Assembly: GCA_965200795.1 (NCBI GenBank)
Contig: CBDAVB010000013.1
Span: 124,001-188,000 of the forward strand
Direction: 5' to 3'
DNA length: 64,000 nt
Origin: Parashewanella sp965200795
GTDB lineage: Bacteria > Pseudomonadota > Gammaproteobacteria > Enterobacterales > Shewanellaceae
In this document: positions 8,840 through 18,297 of the stretch, piece by piece
Numbering within the stretch: position 1 is the stretch's first letter
Layout: the number at the start of each line of letters is the position of its first letter
Notes under the pieces: generated by a model
The model's input: the letters and a program-made list of their open reading frames with translations, nothing else
The model's database searches: none
What the model was told of the DNA's origin: nothing
Position numbers and translations under genes: made by a program

Positions 8840-11473
8840 ATGAGAAAATTAAATAAGTTAACAGCTGTTTACGTGGCTGTGACTAGTGCATTATCATGCG
8901 CTGCGCACGCTGATGTGATTATCAGTGAGTATGTAGAAGGCAGCGGCCACAATAAAGCCGTTGAATTGGTTAACACCGGCGACTCTGCCGTAAATTTAAA
9001 AGATTACCAATTGGTTCGTTTTGCTGACGGTAAAACCACCCGGCAGGTCATGGGTACGTTCAAAGACGTCACTATCGCGGCTAACGGTATTCTGGTCGTT
9101 AAGCACAAAGACGCGAAACTCGGGCTGGCCGCGGATGTCGCGACTCAAGATATGAATTTACAGCATAATGGCGGCGATGCTGTGGCTCTGACTGACGGCA
9201 CTGATATTATTGATATTATCGGTGCCGTTCCGACACCGAAAAACTTCGGTAAGGACGTCACTATCCGCCGAAATACTTATGTTACAAAAGCAAGCCCGAC
9301 TTATGATGAGTCACAGTGGAGCATCCATAAAAAGAACAGTTTTGAAGACTTAGGTGAGTTTGAAGAAGACAACACGCCTCCGCCGCCGCCGTACAGCTGT
9401 GATGGCGCGGAATTAACCTTTATTCATAAAATCCAGGGCGACGGCGATCGCAGCCCCTACGTTCCCGAAGATAAATATTCTTCCGCCGAAGCGGTTACCG
9501 TTCAGGGTATTGTGACGGCGCGCGCTGAAAGCCTGCAAAAAGGTTTCTACTTACAGGATGTTCAGGCCGACGGTAATGACGCGACATCAGACGGTGTATT
9601 CGTATACATGGGGGACGCCGCTCCGGAGGATATTCAGCCGGGCGCTTTAGTTTGTCTCGAAGCGAGAGTTAAAGAATATTACGATCAAACTCAATTAAAC
9701 CTTGCTGAAGACACCAGCAGATATAAAGTGCTCGAAGCTGAAGGTGACGTTCCCGCGGCTGCGGCGTTTGTGGTCGCTGACGGCGAAAGCCTTGATCAAG
9801 CGCTGGAGCGTTACGAAGGCATGAAGATCGTGCTGGACGAGGGCAGCGAAATGAAAGTAAGCCGAAGTTACAGCTTTGATTACGACGTTTTCCGTAACAA
9901 TATGATGCTGTCTCACAAAGCGCCGTTATATAAAGCGACTCAGCTTTATACGGCTGACAGTAAAGAAGCCGTCGAACACGAAGCGGCTAACCGTAAAAAT
10001 GAGTTGATTGTAGAGTCAGACTACAAAGCGAGAGATGGTGAGCTGCCATATATGTCTGATTTCAACGCTGAAACAGGCTACATTCGTATCGGTGATCAGT
10101 TAACTAACCTTGAAGGTATGGTTGGTTATACTTTCGGAAAGTACCGTTTAATTGTCGGTAAAGACGAAAACATCACCGCCGGTGATTTTATTCGTCACAA
10201 CGAGCGTTTATATGCCCCTGAAATCGCGGATGAAGGCGATTTACGTGTGGCGAGCTTTAACGTCCTCAACTATTTCAATGACTCCGTCGGCGGAGACAAA
10301 AGTGCCGCCGGTCAAAACCGCGGCGCTGAAAGTCAGTTCGAATTCCGCTTACAGCGTGAAAAAATCGTTAATGCTATCACCGGCATGAACGCCGACATCA
10401 TAGGTCTGATGGAAATCGAAAACAACGGTTTTGGTGACAACAGCGCCATTGAGGATCTCGTTAACACACTGAATGACGAGCTGTCTGACGAAGACGCGTA
10501 CAGCTTTGTCAAAGTCGCCGACGCTGATCTTTACCAAGATAAATTCTTCGGCAGTGACGCCATCACGGTCGGCATGTTATACCGCGCGGCTAAAGTAACT
10601 CCGGACGGTGAAGCGCTGGTGATCAAAACACCGGAGCAACACGCGCCGAAAGGCGCGGCGACTCGTGATAATAAGGGGGAAAAGCAATACAGCCCGGCTT
10701 ATAACAAATACCAGCGCTATTCTCTGGCGCAGACCTTTAATATTGAAGGTGAGAAACTGACCGTTGCCGTTAACCACTTCAAATCTAAAGGTTCCGCGTG
10801 TTTTGAGGACTGGTTAGAGTTCGCGTCAGAGCGTAATGAACCGGATCCGGCGGATTTACAAGGTCACTGTAACGAGTTGCGTGTCAGCGCGGCCGAGGCT
10901 GTCGGTAACGCCCTGGAAAACATCGAAGGTGATGTGCTTATCATCGGTGATATGAACGCCTACGGTAAAGAAGATCCGCTGCAAATCTTCACCGATTACC
11001 ATCCGTCTACGCATAACGGTAAACCTATCTATGCCGCGGCGCATACCACCATTAACGGCGAAACTTTAGACACGGAAGCTCGCTTGATCACTAAGAGCTT
11101 CGGTTATGTGAATCTGAATACTTTTTTCCACGGCACGGATACATTCAGTTACAGCTACAACGGTGAGTTAGGTAACTTAGACCATGCGTTAGCAAGCCCC
11201 GGCTTAGTTGATAAAGTGGTGGCGGTTGAAGACTGGCACATCAACTCCGCTGAATCGAATATGTTTGAGTACGGCGCTGAGCATACCGGTGAGTTAGTGA
11301 AATCGGATAACGCGTTCTCATCTTCAGATCACGATCCGGTTATCGTTGCCATCGAACTGCCGGCGCCTGCTCCTGCTCCGGATCCGCAAGACGATAAAGA
11401 CAGCGGCGGCGGTGCCTTAGGCTTCCCCGGGTTAGCGTTACTCGCTTTATTCGGTATCAGACGTCGTCGTTAA
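8840..11473 (+). CDS. ExeM/NucH-type extracellular endonuclease with GlyGly-CTERM
   Basis: Secreted DNase of 877 residues. Order: signal peptide (to about residue 24); lamin-tail-like domain opening DVIISEYVEGSGHNKAVELVN; proline linker; OB-fold YhcR-like domain with AVTVQGIVTA and KGFYLQD; then an endonuclease/exonuclease/phosphatase domain with VASFNVLNYF, GLMEIENNG, AVNHFKSKGS, IIGDMNAYG and SSDHDPVIVA. The C-terminus GGGALGFPGLALLALFGIRR is a GlyGly-CTERM signal (small-residue stretch, membrane helix, arginine tail) processed by rhombosortase. ExeM of Shewanella, which degrades biofilm DNA, has this architecture. The terminator at 11494 ends the unit. Confidence 0.92.
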   Translation: MRKLNKLTAVYVAVTSALSCAAHADVIISEYVEGSGHNKAVELVNTGDSAVNLKDYQLVRFADGKTTRQVMGTFKDVTIAANGILVVKHKDAKLGLAADVATQDMNLQHNGGDAVALTDGTDIIDIIGAVPTPKNFGKDVTIRRNTYVTKASPTYDESQWSIHKKNSFEDLGEFEEDNTPPPPPYSCDGAELTFIHKIQGDGDRSPYVPEDKYSSAEAVTVQGIVTARAESLQKGFYLQDVQADGNDATSDGVFVYMGDAAPEDIQPGALVCLEARVKEYYDQTQLNLAEDTSRYKVLEAEGDVPAAAAFVVADGESLDQALERYEGMKIVLDEGSEMKVSRSYSFDYDVFRNNMMLSHKAPLYKATQLYTADSKEAVEHEAANRKNELIVESDYKARDGELPYMSDFNAETGYIRIGDQLTNLEGMVGYTFGKYRLIVGKDENITAGDFIRHNERLYAPEIADEGDLRVASFNVLNYFNDSVGGDKSAAGQNRGAESQFEFRLQREKIVNAITGMNADIIGLMEIENNGFGDNSAIEDLVNTLNDELSDEDAYSFVKVADADLYQDKFFGSDAITVGMLYRAAKVTPDGEALVIKTPEQHAPKGAATRDNKGEKQYSPAYNKYQRYSLAQTFNIEGEKLTVAVNHFKSKGSACFEDWLEFASERNEPDPADLQGHCNELRVSAAEAVGNALENIEGDVLIIGDMNAYGKEDPLQIFTDYHPSTHNGKPIYAAAHTTINGETLDTEARLITKSFGYVNLNTFFHGTDTFSYSYNGELGNLDHALASPGLVDKVVAVEDWHINSAESNMFEYGAEHTGELVKSDNAFSSSDHDPVIVAIELPAPAPAPDPQDDKDSGGGALGFPGLALLALFGIRRRR

Positions 11474-11493
11474 TCCGGCTCTGATAGCTAACA

Positions 11494-11524
11494 TAAAAAA
11501 GGACAGCGTTCGCTGTCCTTTTTT
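11494..11524 (+). terminator. Rho-independent terminator after nuclease gene
   Basis: Stem GGACAGC/GCTGTCC with loop GTTC, preceded by A6 and followed by T6. Confidence 0.85.
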
Positions 11525-11650
11525 ATTCCTTGCCGTTGTCAGGATTGATTCAGGTTCGCTGGCATATCATCAATTTTGTTATTCCTCAGTCAGGAAGCCT
11601 TCTTGGACGGAATCGGATAACGCTCTTAAAATTATTTTCGGGGTTGATGT

Positions 11651-11853
11651 ATGAAAAAGCGATCGCTGTTCTGCGAGATAGCACTGTTACTTTCAGGTGC
11701 CGCGGTTTCTTCAGCTCATGCGGCTGATTTTGTTTGTGATACCGATAACTTAACTCAAATTAACGCGATTCAGGATACCGAAGGTTCAAGTCCTTTAAAG
11801 GGGCAGATGGTTAACGTTCAGGGGGTGATCAGCGCCCTTGATTTAAAAAAAAG
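11651..11853 (+). pseudogene. Second ExeM-like nuclease, 5' fragment (signal peptide)
   Basis: Begins MKKRSLFCEIALLLSGAAVS, a signal peptide ending SSAHAADF. It then reads TQINAIQDTEGSSPLKGQMV-NVQGVISALDLKK, the start of the OB-fold region of the first nuclease. It lacks the lamin-tail domain. The frame is cut by the element at 11854-16498. Joining 11651-11853, 16507-18141 and 19278-19635 gives 2196 bp, exactly 732 codons with the stop and no internal stop. Confidence 0.9.
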
Positions 11854-11943
11854 GGCTCTTCGTCATTTAGTGTGGATTTAACTAAATTATATTTGAGATA
11901 ATAACCGGAGTTTTTTGTCGCCTTAATACTGGAAGTAAATAGC

Positions 11944-12775
11944 ATGGATGGTACTCAAGTTTTGATGCTCGGTCTTGGAATTCAGGAACCTTGGAAGCTG
12001 GTTAATCAACACCTTGATATGTCAAGCTCACCGAATGAACTTGTTCTCGAAATTGAAGCTGAACGAGGAAGCTTAAAGCGATTGGACTCGATGAAACGGC
12101 GGCTAAACGCGGCCGCAACTATTCTTACAGAGCATCGTTACTGTTTTCATTGGCCTGGACAAGAAAGACAAGCCTGCTGTGTTCGCTGCGCCCGGAAAAG
12201 GTAAGGAAACCGTTAAGCGATTTAAGTCTTTTCTTACAGAGCATCAAGGCAAAGCCGATAATGTACCTGAAGTCGTGTGTGATATGTCAAGAGCTTTCCT
12301 GTCAGCAGCAGAGGAAGAGTTCCCGGACGCTAACGTAACGCTTGATTGGTTCCATGTTGTGCGACTGTTCACTAAAGCGGTTGATGAAGTACGTAAAGCG
12401 GAGAGAAAAACCCAACCGCATCCAAAGAGCCTGCGCCGGGCAGTACTGAAAAATGCAGACGGCTCACTTACTGAGAAACAAAAAGAAGCACTTGCAGAGC
12501 TGGAAACCAGTGACTTAAACACAGCAAAGGCTTGGCGAATTAAGGAACAACTCCGTCGGATACGTCAGGCTGAAACCGCTCACGCCGCCCGTTGGAGGCT
12601 GACGTATTTCATTAATTTCGCTAAGAAACAGTTGGGTAACATAGAAATGTCAGAACCCGTCCGAAAAGCGCCTGAAACGGTTGAAAGGCATGCGGAGAGA
12701 ATTTTACGGCGCTGGTCATCCACGTATACGAATGCTCGGATGGAAGGTTTAAACAATCTATTTCAAGCGGCCAGG
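11944..12775 (+). pseudogene. ISL3 transposase remnant, N-terminal and central part
   Basis: Starts MDGTQVLMLGLG, closely matching the intact copy at 71-1315. After EAERGSL (about residue 44) it jumps to the KAIGLDETAAKRG region, losing roughly 120 residues including the zinc ribbon, and then shifts frame. The second phase (from 12179) reads GKGKETVKRFKSFLTEHQ through to ARMEGLNNLFQAAR. It stops where foreign sequence begins near 12775. The last 29 codons are at 16398-16484. Confidence 0.9.
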
Positions 12776-12796
12776 TGTAGTTGCTTGCACTTATAA

Positions 12797-13091
12797 ATCG
12801 GTTTGCCCGCGTTTATCAGCTAATTTCCGCTCACAATAAATGATTTTATAAAAATGCGATTGCTCACATTAACCGATTCTCGAAAGCACGCCGCTCACTT
12901 TAAGTGATTTTATCGAGCTATGCTATGTTGCTCACTTAAAGTGAGTCTGTATCCGATAGAACCCTCCGATAAACTGATACACATTTTCAAAACGGCTGTC
13001 TCATTTTCGGACAAAAACCATTTAGGTGGACTGCTCTAAATGGGCCGCGCCGGATTAGAAAAAAGCCATCATTTGATATTATTCAATCCAA
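12797..13091. other. Non-coding stretch inside the composite element
   Basis: No frame of note. It contains a short palindrome GCTCACTTAAAGTGAG near 12931-12946 and several loosely repeated GCTCAC words (12830-12935). It separates the truncated transposase from the 3' end of the PPR gene. Nothing else recognised. Confidence 0.5.
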
Positions 13092-15458
13092 TCACTCACT
13101 AACTGAAGATAACCAAACTGTCATCAACCCTTGATTTGAAGTATCTGTCTCATATCGAGCAACCCGACTTTGCCTCCGGAGCACCACCTCAAAAGCCGCG
13201 CGGTAATGAATGCCATGCCGATACCCCGTAATTAACCTAAGCATGTTAATATTTTTTTGGTCTTTTGTACTATTCAGGTGCTTCATTAAAACAGCGACGG
13301 CCACGTCCGTGGTGATAATCTCGCTGATTTTCGTGATACCCGCTTTTCCCGTTAATGCGCTGTGATGAAAATCAATTGTCAAACAGTTCGGCTTTGATTC
13401 ACCTTCTTGTATGCCAAGGGTACCGCATAAGACCTTCTTCTCCACAAGGTTGTCTAAAAGGGCAAAAGCACGAGACTGGTATTTTTCCGCTGTATCTTTT
13501 ATTGAACAAAATAAGGCGACATTAGCATAAGCGCTTATCAGCGCTTCCAGGGTGGTGACGTCTTGTGTCAGCTTTAACGTCTCGAACAAGGCCGCCGCGT
13601 CTTCTGCTTTTTTTATCCAGTAAAGCCCGGCATCGTGGCGGGCCGCGTTACCGTAGGCCGTAATACGAGCACTCAAGGTGGTGACGTTTTGCGTCAGTTT
13701 TAACTTCTCGAACAAGGCCACCACGTCTTCTGCTTTTTTTATCCAGTAAAGCCCGGCATCGTGGCGGGCCGCGTTACCATAGGCCGTAATAAGAGCACTC
13801 AAGGTGGTGACGTCTTGTGCCAGCTTTAACGTCTCGAACAAGGCCGCCGCGTCTTCTGCTTTTTTTATCCAGTAAAGCCCGGCATCGTGGCGGGCCGCGT
13901 TACCGTAGGCCGTAATAAGAGCATTCAAGGTGGTGACGTTTTGCGTCAGTTTTAACTTCTCGAACAAGGCCGCCGCGTCTTCTGCTTTTTTTATCCAGTA
14001 AAGCCCGGCGTCGTGGCGGGCCGCGTTACCATAGGCCGTAATAAGAGCACTCAAGGTGGTGACGTTTTGCGTCAGTTTTAACTTCTCGAACAAGGCCACC
14101 ACGTCTTCTGCTTTTTTTATCCAGTAAAGCCCGGCATCGTGGCGGGCCGCGTTACCATAGGCCGTAATAAGAGCACTCAAGGTGGTGACGTCTTGTGCCA
14201 GCTTTAACGTCTCGAACAAGGCCGCCGCGTCTTCTGCTTTTTTTATCCAGTAAAGCCCGGCATCGTGGCGGGCCGCGTTACCATAGGCCGTAATAAGAGC
14301 ACTCAAGGTGGTGACGTTTTGTGCCAGCTTTAACGTCTCGAATAAGGCCGCCGCGTCCTCTGCTTTTTTTATCCAGTAAAGCCCGGCATCGTGGCGGGCC
14401 GCGTTACCATAGGCCGTAATAAGAGCACTCAAGGTGGTGACGTCTTGTGTCAGCTTTAACGTACCGAACAAGGCCGCCGCGTCCTCTGCTTTTTTTATCC
14501 AGTAAAGCCCGGCGTCGTGGCGGGCCGCGTTACCATAGGCCGTAATACGAGCACTCAAGGTGGTGACGTCTTGTGTCAGCTTTAACGTCTCGAATAAGGC
14601 CGCCGCGGCTTCTGCTTTTTGTATCCAGTAAAGCCCGGCATCGTGGCGGGCCGCGTTACCATAGGCCGTAATAAGAGCATTCAAGGTGGTGACGTTTTGT
14701 GTCAGCTTTAACGTACCGAACAAGGCCGCCACGACTTCCACTTTTTTTATCCAGTAAAGCCCGGCATCGTGGCGGGCCGCGTTACCATAGGCCGTAATAA
14801 GAGCACTCAAGGTGGTGACGTCTTGTGCCAGCTTTAACGTCTCGAACAAGGCCGCCGCGTCTTCTGCTTTTTTTATCCAGTAAAGCCCGGCATCGTGGCG
14901 GGCCGCATTGCCATAGGCTGTGACGCAGGCACTTAAAATAGGAACATCAACAGGAATACCCGCATGCAACGCATATCGGATAAGGCACTCGACAATAACG
15001 GGGGAGCCATTGTCATCTGCTTTTTTTATGTTGGAATTTAACACCTTCAGTACATTGCGGTTGCCATAATCCGAACTATGACGACTTAATATTCTCTTTA
15101 TATCGTAACCGAGGAAATCCCGATATACCGCTCTTTGTTCAGAAGGCTGAAGAAATGAGCGTGTGAAGGCATTGAACTCTTCAAATGAAGTGCGTGTTGA
15201 CCATTGAAAGCCGTCTCTGCTTTGCATTGAACGATGAGAATACTGTGCTCCTTGCGATTCAATACGTCTATAGCCTTGATGAAAATGTTTCGCTCGGGCA
15301 GCGCCGGCCTTTTCGGGGACGTAGCTTTCGTTAGAACGGCGTCCCAACCGGACGAGTTTTTGTTCTTTACCTTTATCTTGATAACTTTGAACGCGGCGCT
15401 CCGCTTTGCCGGTCGCACCACTCCCTGTGGAGTCAAGACGGTTTAATCCTGATGCCAT
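13092..15458 (-). CDS. PPR-repeat protein with Smr-like C-terminal domain
   Basis: 788 residues. Residues 1-100 are basic and probably disordered. Residues 100-171 are helical. Residues 172-633 hold eleven tandem 42-residue repeats of the form VTTLSALITAYGNAARHDAG then LYWIKKAEDAAALFETLKL, T or A, Q, and D or N. They resemble PPR motifs (VTTYNALISAYG...A..LFEEM) with a lengthened inter-helix loop and shorter end. A twelfth degenerate repeat follows. At 692-765, LTIDFHHS and LRLITGYRHG with a helix between resemble the LDxH and TGxG motifs of Smr domains. PPR-SMR proteins are known mainly from plant organelles and bind RNA. The gene is cargo of an ISL3-bounded element, and no ribosome site is obvious. 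A role as an effector or RNA regulator is inference. Confidence 0.72.
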   Translation of the reverse strand: MASGLNRLDSTGSGATGKAERRVQSYQDKGKEQKLVRLGRRSNESYVPEKAGAARAKHFHQGYRRIESQGAQYSHRSMQSRDGFQWSTRTSFEEFNAFTRSFLQPSEQRAVYRDFLGYDIKRILSRHSSDYGNRNVLKVLNSNIKKADDNGSPVIVECLIRYALHAGIPVDVPILSACVTAYGNAARHDAGLYWIKKAEDAAALFETLKLAQDVTTLSALITAYGNAARHDAGLYWIKKVEVVAALFGTLKLTQNVTTLNALITAYGNAARHDAGLYWIQKAEAAAALFETLKLTQDVTTLSARITAYGNAARHDAGLYWIKKAEDAAALFGTLKLTQDVTTLSALITAYGNAARHDAGLYWIKKAEDAAALFETLKLAQNVTTLSALITAYGNAARHDAGLYWIKKAEDAAALFETLKLAQDVTTLSALITAYGNAARHDAGLYWIKKAEDVVALFEKLKLTQNVTTLSALITAYGNAARHDAGLYWIKKAEDAAALFEKLKLTQNVTTLNALITAYGNAARHDAGLYWIKKAEDAAALFETLKLAQDVTTLSALITAYGNAARHDAGLYWIKKAEDVVALFEKLKLTQNVTTLSARITAYGNAARHDAGLYWIKKAEDAAALFETLKLTQDVTTLEALISAYANVALFCSIKDTAEKYQSRAFALLDNLVEKKVLCGTLGIQEGESKPNCLTIDFHHSALTGKAGITKISEIITTDVAVAVLMKHLNSTKDQKNINMLRLITGYRHGIHYRAAFEVVLRRQSRVARYETDTSNQGLMTVWLSSVSE
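13560..14945 (-). repeat. Eleven tandem 126-bp repeats within the PPR gene
   Basis: A period of exactly 126 bp, marked by CAGTAAAGCCCGGC starting at 13618, 13744, 13870 and so on to 14878. Units differ by few bases. Because the unit is a multiple of three, gain or loss of copies keeps the frame. Near-identity suggests recent expansion or ongoing recombination. Confidence 0.97.
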
Positions 15459-15631
15459 CTTTTAACTGAGAGGAGAGTAAGTAGTCGCTTAAAAGTTTTT
15501 AACTCAAGAAATTTATAAAAACTTTGCGGTGTATCATAAAATAGTACTTTCAGTTCATATTTTTATTTTATTCGAGCGTTATAAAGTCGTACGCGTTTTT
15601 GTTAAGTAATAAATAATTCTCAATAAAACAG

Positions 15632-16021
15632 ACAGCTGAAATCTTTGAGGTGTGCGAAATTACGGTTTCAAAGCGGATTGACGCCTGGTATGAGTAAGGC
15701 GTATCAGGCATGTTTGATGACAGACGCTCCGGGCGCCCGGGAATTTATTCTCAAGATGAGGCGTTACTTTTGAAGTCATTCGCAGATGAAGAGCTCACCA
15801 ACTTAAGAGCGCGCAATCATTAATAATAAATTCAGCAGATAAATCACGCAGCTTAGGCACCGTAAAAAGAACGATAAAAAAATTTTAATTACAGCTACAA
15901 GCGAATGAGGCGCTCACTTAAGAAAAAGCGCGATGAAACACATTTTCAGACTACTTACGATGAGTTAGCGAGCTGTGTACAGGCAGAAAAAGAAGGGAAA
16001 ACAGAACTTTACTACTCCTGA
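15632..16021 (+). pseudogene. IS630-like transposase remnant, copy 2
   Basis: Pieces in shifting phases read EIFEVCEITVSKRIDAWYE, MFDDRRSGRPGIYSQDEALL and YKRMRRSLKKKRDETHF to ELYYS-stop. These correspond to the helix-turn-helix, the linker (D.RSGRP) and the segment before the catalytic domain of IS630-type transposases. The catalytic part is unrecognisable. The gap 15459-15631 before it is AT-rich and should hold the PPR gene's promoter on the minus strand. Confidence 0.65.
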
Positions 16022-16497
16022 ATTCGGATAATTAGTGCTTACGAAACTTATTCTAAACTTAAAAAAGAAGTCATGACAATACCGGACGATTACCGTTCAA
16101 AATATGAACTGACTTTTAGTTAGCTACTTATGTTACCGCAATAGTACCGCGCATTTAGACATCGAATAAATGACTGAAAAGTATTTAATATATTCGAGGC
16201 GTTTTTTTCGTTCCTGAGAGCAAACAAATCAGTAAATCACAAGCAAAAAAACGATTTGGAGTAATTAATCCAAGTTGAAACGGGGCAAATATGTGTTAGC
16301 CCCATGAAATAACCGTCATCAAAATCGTGAGCAGAAAATGACGGATAAACGCGAGCAAGCGCGCTTATGAAAGCGAGCGGCTACAGCTAGAACACGAGCT
16401 GGAGGGTATCGTAATACAGGGACATTTATGACCATGATTTTTATGATTGCCAGCCCGGTGTCTGATCTACTCAAATCCATATGAAACGACGAAGAGC
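15771..16497 (+). repeat. Right arm of the composite element, copy 2
   Basis: 727 bp matching 1-2080 without its IS insertion, about five mismatches by eye. It preserves the empty ISL3 target ATTAATAA at 15819-15826. Identity this high between non-coding remnants implies recent transposition or gene conversion. Confidence 0.9.
16398..16484 (+). pseudogene. C-terminal fragment of ISL3 transposase, copy 2
   Basis: Encodes A-GGYRNTGTFMTMIFMIAS-PVSDLLKSI and a stop, the missing end of the transposase remnant at 11944-12775. It is separated from it by 3.6 kb of cargo. It runs into the right terminal repeat. Confidence 0.85.
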
Positions 16498-16506
16498 CAA
16501 AAAAAG

Positions 16507-18141
16507 TGATGCCCGGACGGTTCAGGGTTTTTATATTCAGGCTATGCGTCCTGACGAAAACCCGGAGAAATCAGAGGGGATTTACATCGAAACGGGTGAC
16601 TTAAAAGCTGATGATGTTGCCGGCCTGACGCCCGGTTACAAGGTGTGTCTGCAAGGTACGGTTGATGAGGTTTTCGGCAACACCCTGGTCGATATCTCAA
16701 ACGATAACACTCAATATAGCGTAACTGAGAACGTCGGTGTACCGGAGGCTATAGAGCTTGCCGTTAACGCCGGCGAAACTCTGCCGCATGCCTTAGAGCG
16801 TTACGAAGGCATGAAAGTGCGTTTAACGGCGAATACCGATATGCGTGTCACGCGTAACTTCGGTTTTGATTACTGCGCGTACCGGAATAATATGGTGTTG
16901 TCACGTCACGCGCCGCTGATAAAACCGACGCAGCTTTACCCGCCGGAAAGTCAGCAGGCCGCGGCCTTACAAAAAGAAAACGCCCGAAATCAACTTTATG
17001 TCGATTCGGATTTGAACCCGGAAGCCGGCAAACTGCCTTATAGGCCGTCGTTTAACCCTGAAACGGGTTACATCCGCACCGGAGATACGGTGACAGGGCT
17101 GGAAGGCGTCATTTATTACTCTTACGGAAAGTACCGGCTTATTCCGACTAATGAAATCAGCGAGGGTGATTTCATCCGGGACACGGATCGGACGGACGCG
17201 CCTGAATCAGCGGATGAGGGTGATATTCGTATCGCCGGCTTTAATGTGCTTAATTTCTTCAATAGTGTGCTGGACGGGGCGGCGAAAAACCCTTTAGGTC
17301 AAAACCGGGGTGCGGCCAAGGTGGAAGAGTTTGAGAAACAGCGGATCAAAATCGTCAATGCTATCACCGGTATGAACGCGGATATTGTCGGGCTTATTGA
17401 AATAGAGAACAACGGCTTCGGTGAGAACTCGGCGATTCAGAACCTGCTTGACGCGGTCAATGACAAAATTAAAGATACCGGTTCGCGTTACTCGTTTATC
17501 GCCGCCGCGGATGAATTACCGATTGGCAGCGACGCGATTACGGTCGGATTATTTTATCGCCCTGGCAAAGTGATCCCGCAAGGCGACATGATTGAGATAA
17601 CGATGCCGAAACAGGAGTTTACCTTTAAAGGGGTTAAATCGGGCAAAGAGCCGCGAGATTTCGCGGTTGTTAAGGGGCAGCGTGACTCGTTATTACAGAA
17701 ATTCAAAGTCGCTGCCGGCGGTGATGTAAAAGAAGGCGCTGAATTTACCCTTGTGGTGAATCATCTCAAATCAAAAGGCTCGCGGTGCAAAGAGGATTAT
17801 GACGAATACGTTTCGCCTGTTCCTTTAACCCCAAAAGAAAAAATTGATACCCGAAAGGCGGAACATAAAGCCGGCTACAGCGATGACTTACAGGGCAGCT
17901 GTAATAACTTCAGGGTGGCGGCGGCGACAAGATTAGGTGACTACCTGAAAGAGCATGTAAGCGGAGATATTTTGCTTTTAGGCGACTTTAACGCCTACGG
18001 ACAGGAAGATCCGGTTAAAGTGCTGACGGATTATGACGCTAAAGCGAGCGGCGCCAGACAAATAACCGCCGCCGGTAATACGACTGTTGACGATAAGCCT
18101 CTGTACGCGAGTCCGGCGCCGGTAACTCAGAATTACGGGTA
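16507..18141 (+). pseudogene. Second ExeM-like nuclease, central fragment
   Basis: Residues SDARTVQGFYIQAMRPDENP through PAPVTQNYG: most of the OB-fold region and the nuclease domain (IAGFNVLNFF, GLIEIENNG, VVNHLKSKGS, LLGDFNAYG). It aligns along its length with the intact nuclease at 8840. An open frame from 16481 to the TAA at 18142 could still be translated from the ISL3 end (ATG at 16481), but it would lack a signal peptide and the final SSDHDP motif. It ends at the IS982-type insertion. Confidence 0.9.
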
Positions 18142-18182
18142 ATCTAATGTGTGATTTTATAACTCGTTGAAATTGTTTGTTT

Positions 18183-18273
18183 CGTCATTCCTGCGAAGGC
18201 AGGAATCCAGCGTCTTTTTCTTTTTCCGAGCAAAAAGGCACTGGATTCCCGCTTACAACATGCGGGAATGACG
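18183..18273. repeat. REP/MITE-like palindrome
   Basis: Inverted repeat CGTCATTCCTGCGAAGGCAG / GCGGGAATGACG, with inner arms GGAATCCAG and CTGGATTCC around a pyrimidine-rich spacer. The CGTCATTCC...GGAATGACG type is a dispersed palindrome in many proteobacteria. It lies inside the IS982 element, so it inserted there or travels with it. Confidence 0.75.
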
Positions 18274-18297
18274 GGGGTTGCAAGTTCAGTAGCGTAA

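Larger units (their letters stand above)
11854..16498. mobile_element. ISL3-bounded composite element carrying a PPR/Smr gene
   Basis: 4645 bp beginning GGCTCTTCGTCATTTAG and ending AAACGACGAAGAGCC, the ISL3 ends. It is flanked by the 8-bp direct repeat AAAAAAAG (11846-11853 and 16499-16506). Removing the element and one repeat restores the nuclease frame (ALDLKK-SDARTVQGF), so it moved as one unit. Inside are a split, deleted ISL3 transposase gene, the PPR/Smr gene on the minus strand and an IS630-like remnant. With no functional transposase of its own it would need one in trans, such as that at 71-1315. Confidence 0.9.

Noticed and set aside
11530..11727. 65-codon frame upstream of the broken nuclease
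   Set aside because: It overlaps the terminator region and the nuclease start in another phase and has no signal, motif or ribosome site.
13560..14945. Tandem repeats resembling a CRISPR or satellite array
   Set aside because: Units are contiguous 126-bp blocks with no spacers, and they keep one open reading frame; they are coding repeats.
12766..16383. 8-bp duplication (AGCGGCCA/AGCGGCTA) around the cargo in the ISL3 remnant
   Set aside because: Only 7 of 8 bases match, and the right junction has extra bases relative to the intact transposase, so an insertion duplication cannot be claimed.
16481..18142. Intact shorter nuclease starting at the ISL3 end
   Set aside because: The first codons come from the IS end, the signal peptide is cut off and the catalytic SSDHDP end is missing; it is a fragment of the interrupted gene.
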